A stretch of DNA of 64,000 nt from Pannonibacter indicus (lineage in GTDB: Bacteria > Pseudomonadota > Alphaproteobacteria > Rhizobiales > Stappiaceae): assembly GCF_001418225.1 (NCBI RefSeq), contig NZ_LIPT01000001.1:310001-374000 (forward strand), read 5' to 3'. The notes below the pieces were generated by a model. It saw only the letters and a program-made list of their open reading frames with translations, ran no database searches and had not been told where the DNA came from. Position numbers and translations under genes: made by a program. Below are positions 58,171-64,000 of the stretch, one piece after another. Position 1 is the first letter of the stretch. Each line of letters begins with the position of its first letter.

Positions 58171-58758
58171 ATGGCTGACATAAATTTCAAGACAGCACCT
58201 GCAGCGCCCCAGATGGCCCAAGACAGCCCCCCCGTTTCAGGCAGCGGAAACGCCGGGTCTACGCCTTATGACCTGATAGAACTGCTGTTCTTCGCCTACC
58301 GGGATTTCACTGCAGACCCTGATCAGCTGCTCTCCGGGCTCGAATTTGGCCGTGCCCACCACCGGGTTCTGCACTTTGTCGACAGAAATCCGGGCATCCG
58401 CGTGTCGGATCTGCTCGCCATCCTGCGCATCACCAAGCAGAGTCTTGGGCGGGTGCTGAAGCAGCTGGTCGATGAAGGCTTCATCGACCAGCGCCCCGGC
58501 GAAACGGACCGCCGTCAGCGGCTGCTGCACACCACGGACAAGGGCCATAAACTGTCACGCAAGCTGGATGCGCTACAGGCGGTACGCATCAACGCAGCGG
58601 TGGATGCCCTGCCCGGACAGGATGCCGCCATCGTGCGCCAGTTCCTGTTCCAGATGATTGATCCGGAGCGGCGGCCCGAAGTGGCCCGCATGCTCTCCAA
58701 CATTCCCCAGACCGGCAGCAGCGGCCCTGCGCCCAAACTTGCCGATACGGAGGCTTGA
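58171..58758 (+). CDS. petP: MarR-family regulator, PetP-like
   Basis: A 195-residue winged-helix regulator (about 55-140; TRVLHFVDRNPG, LAILRITKQSLGRVLKQLVDEGFI, DRRQRLLHTTDKG). It directly precedes an OmpR-type response regulator, the same pairing as PetP-PetR in Rhodobacter, where they control cytochrome bc1 and photosynthesis genes. The name is inferred from synteny. The N-terminal 28 residues are disordered. Its stop is 5 bp before the next gene. Confidence 0.8.
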   Translation: MADINFKTAPAAPQMAQDSPPVSGSGNAGSTPYDLIELLFFAYRDFTADPDQLLSGLEFGRAHHRVLHFVDRNPGIRVSDLLAILRITKQSLGRVLKQLVDEGFIDQRPGETDRRQRLLHTTDKGHKLSRKLDALQAVRINAAVDALPGQDAAIVRQFLFQMIDPERRPEVARMLSNIPQTGSSGPAPKLADTEA

Positions 58759-58762
58759 CGCA

Positions 58763-59458
58763 ATGACACGGGTGCCGGACGACAACGCCATCCACATCCT
58801 GCTGGTTGACGACGACAGCCGTATCCGCGATCTGCTGGGCCGGGTGCTGCAGGAAAACGGCTACCGGGTGACAACAGCCGCCAACGCCGCCGAGGCCCGG
58901 CGCTGCCTGTCTGGCCTTGCCTTTGATCTCCTGATCCTCGACATCATGATGCCGGGCGAGAACGGGCTGGATCTTGCCGCCTCGCTGCGGGCCGACAGCC
59001 CTGTGCCCATCCTGATGCTGACGGCCCGCGCCGAGGCGGAAGACCGTATCGCCGGGCTTGAGGCCGGGGTGGATGACTATCTGCCCAAGCCATTCGACCC
59101 GCGTGAGCTGATGCTGCGCATCGCTGCCATCCTGCGGCGCGGCGCCACCCGCAGGATGGACCGCCAGCCGGAAATCCGCTTCGGCCCCTTCGTCTTCGTG
59201 ACGGAGCGCGGCGAACTGCGCCGGGGCGACAGCCAGATCCGCCTGACCGACCGCGAACGCCAGATCCTGACCATTTTCGCCGAACAGCCCGGCGCCACCG
59301 TGCCGCGGCACAAGATCGTCGGTGATGACAGCGGCCTTGGCGAGCGCACGGTGGACGTGCAGATCAACCGGCTGCGCCGCAAGATCGAGGATGATCCGGC
59401 CAACCCGGTCTATCTGCAGACGGTGCGCGGCATCGGCTACAGGCTGGCCTGTGACTGA
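58763..59458 (+). CDS. petR: OmpR-family response regulator, PetR-like
   Basis: A 231-residue response regulator. Receiver: VDDDSR acidic pair, phospho-acceptor Asp60 in LILDIMMPG, Thr/Lys in LTARAEAEDR and YLPKPFD. DNA-binding winged helix: LTDRERQILTIFAEQPG and VDVQINRLRRKIEDDPANPVYLQTVRGIGYRL. GGAGG before ATG 58763. Stop overlaps the histidine kinase GTG by 8 bp. Probably controlled by that kinase. PetR name is from neighbour order. Confidence 0.92.
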   Translation: MTRVPDDNAIHILLVDDDSRIRDLLGRVLQENGYRVTTAANAAEARRCLSGLAFDLLILDIMMPGENGLDLAASLRADSPVPILMLTARAEAEDRIAGLEAGVDDYLPKPFDPRELMLRIAAILRRGATRRMDRQPEIRFGPFVFVTERGELRRGDSQIRLTDRERQILTIFAEQPGATVPRHKIVGDDSGLGERTVDVQINRLRRKIEDDPANPVYLQTVRGIGYRLACD

Positions 59459-60896
59459 AGCGCGCGCCCGCCTCCGCGGCCTTTTCGCAGGCTTTGGCGC
59501 ATTTCTGGCGCCGGCTGCGAAACTGGCGGGAAAGCTGCTGCACCCCCTGCTGGCTCCTGTCGCCTTCATCTATGACAGGGTGGCCGGACGGATCTACCGC
59601 CATATGCCCAAGGGGCTTTTCACCCGCGCGCTGCTCATCATCGTCACGCCCATGGTGCTGCTGCAATCCGTGCTCGCTTTCGTGATCATGGAACAGCACT
59701 ATCAGCAGGTCACCTTCCGTCTGTCACAGGCGGTGGTGCGCGAGATCGCGGCGCTGGTTTACACGCTGGAGAATTACCCTCAGGACGCGGATTACCGGCT
59801 GATCGAGGAAATGGGCAGCCGGACGCTGGACATGTCCGTCTCCATCCTGCCGCCGGAGCCCTTACCCCCTCCCCGGCCCAGGGCTTTCTTCGATCTGGTC
59901 GCAGAAAATCTCAGCCGCGAGATTTCCCAGCGCATCGGCAAACCCTTCTGGGTGGACACCATCGGCCGCTCCCGCTTCGTCGAGATCCGCATTCAGCTCA
60001 AGGACAAGGTGCTGCGCGTGGTGGCTCGCCACAGCCAGACCTATGCCTCCAACTCGCATATTTTTCTGGTCTGGATGGCCGGCAGCTCGCTGGTGCTGAT
60101 CTCCATTGCCATGCTGTTCTTGCGCAATCAGATCCGGCCCATCGAGCGGCTGGCCAATGCGGCGGAAGGCTTCGGCAAGGGCCGTCCGGTGGATGATTTC
60201 CGCCCCAGCGGCGCACGCGAGGTGCGCAGGGCCGCACAGGCCTTCATCGAAATGCGCCGGCGCATCGAGCGGCAGATCGACCAGCGCACCACCATGCTGG
60301 CCGGCGTCAGCCATGACCTGCGCACGATCCTCACCCGCTTCCGCCTGCAGCTTGCCCTCATCCCCGAAACACCGGAGACCGAAGGCCTCAAGCGTGACGT
60401 GGACGAGATGAGCAACATGCTGGAGGATTATCTCGCCTTCACACGCGGCGACAACGGCGAGGCGGTGGAGACGGCCGACATCACCCTGATGCTGGAGGAA
60501 CTGGAGGAAGCCGCCGAGATTTCCGGTGCGAGCGTCTCCTCAAGTTTCACCGGCGAGCCGGAGGTGGAGTTACGGCGCAATGCCGTGAAACGCAGCCTCA
60601 TGAATCTGGTCATGAATGCCGCAAGGCATGCCAGCCATGTCGATATCCAGGGCCGCCATATGGACGGCTGGCTGACCGTGATCATCGACGACGATGGCCC
60701 CGGCATTCCGGAAGAGGAGCGCGAAAACGTCTTCCGCCCCTTCTACCGGCTGGACGAAGCCCGCAATCAGGACGCCTCCGGCAGCGGCCTTGGCCTTGCC
60801 ATCGCCCGCGACATAGCCCGCAGCCACGGCGGCGACATCCAGCTGGAAGAAAGCCCCATCGGCGGCCTCAGGGCCCGCTTCCGCATTCCGGGGTAA
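59451..60896 (+). CDS. EnvZ-type sensor histidine kinase
   Basis: A 481-residue membrane kinase. Two membrane helices (about 58-75 and 200-222) flank a periplasmic domain of about 120 residues. A HAMP region follows (IRPIERLANAAEGF), then the phospho-acceptor His288 in GVSHDLRTIL, the N box NLVMNAARHAS, G1 DDDGPGIPEEE and G2 GSGLGLAIARDIA. GTG 59451 overlaps the regulator gene, giving coupled translation. The ligand sensed in the periplasm is unknown. Confidence 0.94.
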   Translation: MTEARARLRGLFAGFGAFLAPAAKLAGKLLHPLLAPVAFIYDRVAGRIYRHMPKGLFTRALLIIVTPMVLLQSVLAFVIMEQHYQQVTFRLSQAVVREIAALVYTLENYPQDADYRLIEEMGSRTLDMSVSILPPEPLPPPRPRAFFDLVAENLSREISQRIGKPFWVDTIGRSRFVEIRIQLKDKVLRVVARHSQTYASNSHIFLVWMAGSSLVLISIAMLFLRNQIRPIERLANAAEGFGKGRPVDDFRPSGAREVRRAAQAFIEMRRRIERQIDQRTTMLAGVSHDLRTILTRFRLQLALIPETPETEGLKRDVDEMSNMLEDYLAFTRGDNGEAVETADITLMLEELEEAAEISGASVSSSFTGEPEVELRRNAVKRSLMNLVMNAARHASHVDIQGRHMDGWLTVIIDDDGPGIPEEERENVFRPFYRLDEARNQDASGSGLGLAIARDIARSHGGDIQLEESPIGGLRARFRIPG

Positions 60897-60899
60897 GGC

Positions 60900-61256
60900 T
60901 CAGAACAAACGCCCGCCCAGCGGGGTGTCCTGATCGGGGGTGATGAGGACGACTTCGCCGTCGGCGTCCGGCACGCCGAGCGTCAGGACTTCGGATCGCA
61001 TCGGGCCAATCTGGCGCGGGGGAAAGTTGACGACCGCCAAGACCCGGCGGCCGACGAGGTTTTCCGGGGTGTAGTGTCTGGTGATCTGGGCGGAGCTTTT
61101 CTTGATGCCGATATCCGGGCCAAAGTCGATCACCAGCTTGATCGCCGGCTTGCGCGCCTCGGGAAAGGGCGCAGCCTCGATGACCTGCCCGACGCGGATA
61201 TCCACCTTCAGGAAATCGTCAAAACTGATCGGCTGCGCAGGAGCGCTCGGGGTCAT
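60900..61256 (-). CDS. csaA: CsaA-type tRNA-binding protein
   Basis: A 118-residue OB-fold protein. FDDFLKVDIRVGQVIEAAPFPEARKPAIKLVIDFGPDIG-type order, LVGRRVLAVVNFPPRQIGPMRSEVLTLG and the closing PLGGRLF match CsaA, a chaperone-like RNA-binding protein related to the anticodon-binding domain of methionyl-tRNA synthetase. The start at 61256 removes an unconserved leader. Three bases separate its stop from the convergent kinase stop. Confidence 0.9.
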   Translation of the reverse strand: MTPSAPAQPISFDDFLKVDIRVGQVIEAAPFPEARKPAIKLVIDFGPDIGIKKSSAQITRHYTPENLVGRRVLAVVNFPPRQIGPMRSEVLTLGVPDADGEVVLITPDQDTPLGGRLF

Positions 61257-61345
61257 GGCAGGTCTCCGGAAATTCCATGCGAAAGGATCTTCACAGTGCC
61301 GCGCCCGGCGCAACCGCGCAAGCCCTTGCAGACAGGCAGAGGACG

Positions 61346-62101
61346 TCAGACCGGCTGAGCGGCTGCCTCTCCGGCATCGTCAGGACCAGTTTCACTGCGC
61401 CGGGACTTGCGGCGGGACATCGCCTTGCCGGCGAGTTTGATCAGGCCACATGCCACAGGGCGCGTCACCCGTTCCACCGCTCCCAGCCGCCGCAGCCAAT
61501 CCTCGCCCCGGTCCAGTTCCCTGTCGAGGGCAGCCATGGTGCGCGGCAGGCTTTCGTCTTCCTCCTCAAGGAAGGTTTCGAGCACACGGGCGAAGGAAAC
61601 CGCCAGCCCCTGCTGCACCAGACGGCCCTTGATGCCGGGAATGGAAACACCGGCAGCCGCCAGCATCCAGCCCTGCGAGCGCACGGCGATACCGTTCAGG
61701 CACATGGCCAGCGCCGGATCACGCATGGCATCCTTGCGCAGCTGGGTCAGCGCAGGTTTATGGGGGGCCAGCGCATCCAGGCGCGTCATCAGCACGTCGA
61801 ACAGCCGGTCACGCGGCGGCTGGTCAAACATGCTGTCATCGCGGCCATCCAGCACGGCGGCATCCACCTGCCCGGCAAAAGCAGCCAGAAGCTCGCTCTT
61901 GCCGGAAACAGCCTGCCGGAGAGCCGAGGGCTTCAGCCCGGCGGCTTCGGCGATATCAGTCAGGGAAATATCTGCGTAGGACCGGGTGGCGAGCAGTCCG
62001 AGAAGAGCCTCGACGGCCATCGTCCGGTCATCGGGACGTGGCGTGGCTTTGCGGCCGCTCTTCCCGGTCTTGCCTGCGGTGCCTTCTGCTTCCGGTGCCA
62101 T
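61346..62101 (-). CDS. TetR/AcrR-family regulator
   Basis: A 251-residue regulator. N-terminal helix-turn-helix (about 30-75: ALLGLLATRSYADISLTDIAEAAGLKPSALRQAVSGKSELLAAF). The C-terminal ligand domain is unusual, with a basic tail (KAMSRRKSRRSETGPDD). GGAGG before ATG 62101. It neither adjoins nor faces an efflux pump; the only TetR-like palindrome seen is 6 kb away. Effector unknown. Confidence 0.85.
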   Translation of the reverse strand: MAPEAEGTAGKTGKSGRKATPRPDDRTMAVEALLGLLATRSYADISLTDIAEAAGLKPSALRQAVSGKSELLAAFAGQVDAAVLDGRDDSMFDQPPRDRLFDVLMTRLDALAPHKPALTQLRKDAMRDPALAMCLNGIAVRSQGWMLAAAGVSIPGIKGRLVQQGLAVSFARVLETFLEEEDESLPRTMAALDRELDRGEDWLRRLGAVERVTRPVACGLIKLAGKAMSRRKSRRSETGPDDAGEAAAQPV

Positions 62102-62203
62102 GTCCGCCTCCTTCTTGGATGCCTTGGCAGGATGTATTCCCCTTATAGGTAGGCACATCCTGTGCGCATGGAAGAGGCAAAGGCAAGCAATGCGGCAGCA
62201 CCG

Positions 62204-63025
62204 TCAGGAACCGGCGAGCTCCCGGGCGCGGCGGGCAGCAGCTTCGACAGCTGCATCCATCAGAGGCTGCATGCCGTTTTCAGCCATCAGCACGGCAAGA
62301 GCCGCAGCCGTCGTGCCATTGGGCGAAGTGACGTTCTGCCGCAGGATTGCGGGCGAGTCGTCAGACTGATGCATCAGTTCCCCTGCCCCGCTCACCGTTG
62401 CTTCGGCAAGCCGTGCAGCCAGATCCGCCGGAAGACCGGCGCGCCGCCCGGCTTCCGCCAGGCACTCGGCCAGCAGAAACACATAGGCAGGACCCGAACC
62501 GGAGACGGCGGTGACAAGATCGATCTGCGCTTCCGAGGTCAGCCACTCGACGGCACCAATCGCCGACAGAAGCTGCCCGGCTGTCTCGCGCTGTTCTGCC
62601 GTGACACGGGCGTTTGGGTAAAGCGCGGTAATGCCCCTTCCCACCATGGCAGGCGTGTTGGGCATGGCGCGGATGACGGCGATATCGCCGAATGCGGCTT
62701 CGAAGGTGCGCACCGGCGTGCCGGCGGCAACCGACAGCACCAGCGTATCGTCAGCCACCGCAGGCTTCAGCCCCGGCAGCACATCGCCCATGATCTGCGG
62801 CTTAACGGCCAGCAGCACCATACCCGCCTTGACGCCATCCGGCACCTTCGGCGCATGGGCAATGCCGTGGCTGTCCAACTGGGCCACAAGAGCGGCGGAC
62901 GGCGCGGGGTCAACGACCAGAAGGCTGGCGGCATCAACGCCGCGGGCCATCCATCCGGCGATCATTGCGCCGCCCATCTTGCCCGCGCCGACAACGGCAA
63001 ACGGGCGTTCAGCTGAAAAACTCAT
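62204..63025 (-). CDS. proC: Pyrroline-5-carboxylate reductase
   Basis: Last step of proline synthesis, NAD(P)H-dependent. The 273-residue product has the Rossmann motif VVGAGKMGGAMIAGW, AVKPQ, RAMPNTPAMVGRGITALYPN and the C-terminal family signature VSGSGPAYVFLLAECLAEAGRRAGL. Start ATG 63025 overlaps the ybjN stop by 4 bp. Typical gene order ubiK-ybjN-proC of Rhizobiales. Confidence 0.97.
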   Translation of the reverse strand: MSFSAERPFAVVGAGKMGGAMIAGWMARGVDAASLLVVDPAPSAALVAQLDSHGIAHAPKVPDGVKAGMVLLAVKPQIMGDVLPGLKPAVADDTLVLSVAAGTPVRTFEAAFGDIAVIRAMPNTPAMVGRGITALYPNARVTAEQRETAGQLLSAIGAVEWLTSEAQIDLVTAVSGSGPAYVFLLAECLAEAGRRAGLPADLAARLAEATVSGAGELMHQSDDSPAILRQNVTSPNGTTAAALAVLMAENGMQPLMDAAVEAAARRARELAGS

Positions 63026-63522
63026 GCTTCTCCTGCGGTCTCGAACAGGGCGCACTCCAGCGCCTCCTGAGCTGTCTTGCCAGCCCAGACAACAAACTGG
63101 AAGGATTGATAATAGCGCTCGCAGGCTTCCAGCGCATTGGCCAGCAGCCCTTCGATCTGCGCACCGGAAGCTTCCGCACCGCCTGCCAGCAGCAGGGACT
63201 GGCGGAACATGATGACGTTTTCCTTGCTCCACAGGTCGAAGTGCCCCATCCACATCTGCTCGTTCACGAGCGAGAGGAGGCGCATCACCTCGGTCTTGCG
63301 CGGCTCGGTCACCTTCAGATCGAAGGCACAGGCCAGATGCAGGGACTCCAGCTCCTCCATCCAGGAGAAGGAGATATGATAGTCGCACCAGTATCCGCCG
63401 ATGGAAATGGTGATCTCGTCATCATCCGAACGCTCGAAAGCCCACTCATTGAGCGCAGCCACGTGTTCGATCAGATCGACGGGATTGTCGGGGCGTTCAA
63501 AGTCGATTTCGATGAGGCTCAT
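63022..63522 (-). CDS. ybjN: YbjN domain protein
   Basis: A 166-residue cytosolic protein of the YbjN family (PVDLIEHVAALNEWAFERSDDDEITISIGGYWCDYHISFSW, then EVMRLLSLVNEQMWMGHFDLWSKENVIMFRQSLLL). The fold resembles type III secretion chaperones; E. coli YbjN affects motility and stress gene expression, but the Rhizobiales function is unknown. It is translationally coupled to proC. Confidence 0.92.
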   Translation of the reverse strand: MSLIEIDFERPDNPVDLIEHVAALNEWAFERSDDDEITISIGGYWCDYHISFSWMEELESLHLACAFDLKVTEPRKTEVMRLLSLVNEQMWMGHFDLWSKENVIMFRQSLLLAGGAEASGAQIEGLLANALEACERYYQSFQFVVWAGKTAQEALECALFETAGEA

Positions 63523-63832
63523 GGCGATCCTCCCCGTTTACGGGAGCCGGATAAGGGGCGGATTTCCGCAAATCCAGCGTCTTCCCCTGAACAGAGGCCG
63601 CGCAAACCGCCGGTGGCGGCAGGGTGAAAACAGGACCCATTTCGGGACGCGTGCGAATCCCTGTTTGGAATCAGTATATAAACTTCCTTCGCAAATGCAG
63701 CAGGAAACCGCCCTGAGGTTTTGATCAAATCCTGTGGACGATTGTTTCCATGCACCGGTGCAGGCCGCTTCACGGCATTGTGACGGCGGAAACACCTCAC
63801 GCCGCCGCTGCATTGCAGCCATTCGGACTTGA
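63523..63832. other. Gap between ybjN and ubiK
   Basis: 310 bp of non-coding spacer. On the minus strand TATACT (near 63676-63681) could be a -10 for ybjN, but no matching -35 was seen. TTTTGATCAAA (63719-63729) is a small palindrome. No gene is supported. Confidence 0.4.
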
Positions 63833-64000
63833 TCAGCCCTCGGACTTGGCCTTGCGGGCAGGCTTTGCCTCGGCTTCAGCCAGCTTTGCTTCCAGCGCCG
63901 CGATCCGGGCTTCCAGAACCTCGATCTGGTCCAGCGCGCGCACCGCCATGTCACGGGCGACGTCGAAATCCTCGCGCTTCACCAGATCCATATCGGCCAG
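63833..64000 (-). CDS. ubiK: UbiK-type accessory factor (BMFP), partial
   Basis: The C-terminal 55 residues of a coiled-coil protein: VKREDFDVARDMAVRALDQIEVLEARIAALEAKLAEAEAKPA ending KAKSEG. The N-terminus is beyond the window edge. The heptad pattern and the basic Ala/Lys tail match BMFP/UbiK, which assists ubiquinone synthesis under oxygen. In this order ubiK precedes ybjN and proC, agreeing with the neighbours here. Confidence 0.78.
   Translation of the reverse strand: MADMDLVKREDFDVARDMAVRALDQIEVLEARIAALEAKLAEAEAKPARKAKSEG

Overview
The window is 64 kb of gene-dense, high-GC chromosome (about 60-65% GC by eye) from an alphaproteobacterium, most likely of the Rhizobiales (Hyphomicrobiales). 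The evidence is the gene order yqeY-dnaG and carA...carB-greA-lrp-ELM1-trxB-lsrB, an AbcR-like sRNA beside the LsrB/VtlR-type LysR gene, GAAC-N7-GAAC LexA boxes, a perfect CtrA box, an Omp25/31-type porin, and long UvrB and PAS-type proteins typical of the order. I saw no rRNA, tRNA, insertion sequence, prophage or CRISPR array. Genus-level placement is not possible from this window alone.

Layout. 1-4.4 kb: the tail of a macromolecular-synthesis operon (yqeY-dnaG, probably followed by rpoD outside the window), divergent from carA. 4.5-7.6 kb: MerR, AraC and XRE regulators separated by an unusually AT-rich non-coding stretch. 7.7-11.7 kb: carB and greA. 12-12.5 kb: a ParDE toxin-antitoxin pair with an iterated operator. 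13-18 kb: SDR, Lrp, ELM1-like protein, trxB, LsrB-type regulator and an AbcR-like sRNA. 18.2-24.9 kb: msrP, an EF-G-like GTPase, a small exported protein, aspartate aminotransferase and an all-PAS protein. 25-30.9 kb: small membrane proteins, DUF3775, a CtrA-box-associated 42-residue membrane protein, a DUF1624 protein, a small-molecule kinase, a SelW-like protein and a MarR/DUF1579/VOC cluster. 30.9-33.2 kb: a type II restriction-modification cassette (C5 methylase, NaeI-family endonuclease, Vsr repair nuclease). 33.4-42.4 kb: uvrB under a LexA box, a PAAR-like exported protein, a solute-binding protein, a chalcone-isomerase-like protein, a sugar symporter gene broken by an amber codon, DUF1402 and a metallo-hydrolase. 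42.8-48.6 kb: a cold-shock protein with a long RGG/GGYGGG tract, rlmJ, RNase T2, GST, porin and a pteridine-reductase-like SDR. 48.7-55.5 kb: uvrC, EEP nuclease, tdk, hlyU, GNAT, pgsA, moaD, moaE. 55.6-64 kb: a Bcr/CflA drug pump, ilvE, a PetP-PetR-like regulator pair with histidine kinase, csaA, tetR, proC, ybjN and the end of ubiK.

The genes are mainly core housekeeping functions: replication start, pyrimidine/arginine carbamoyl phosphate synthesis, nucleotide excision repair, thioredoxin and methionine-sulfoxide repair, amino-acid transamination and molybdopterin synthesis. Accessory inserts (ParDE, the restriction cassette) sit between them. The points most worth follow-up are the LsrB-AbcR locus, the CtrA box in front of an unannotated 42-residue membrane protein, the RGG-rich cold-shock protein, the NaeI-type restriction cassette beside a LexA-controlled uvrB, the EF-G paralogue lacking its catalytic histidine, and the amber-interrupted symporter.
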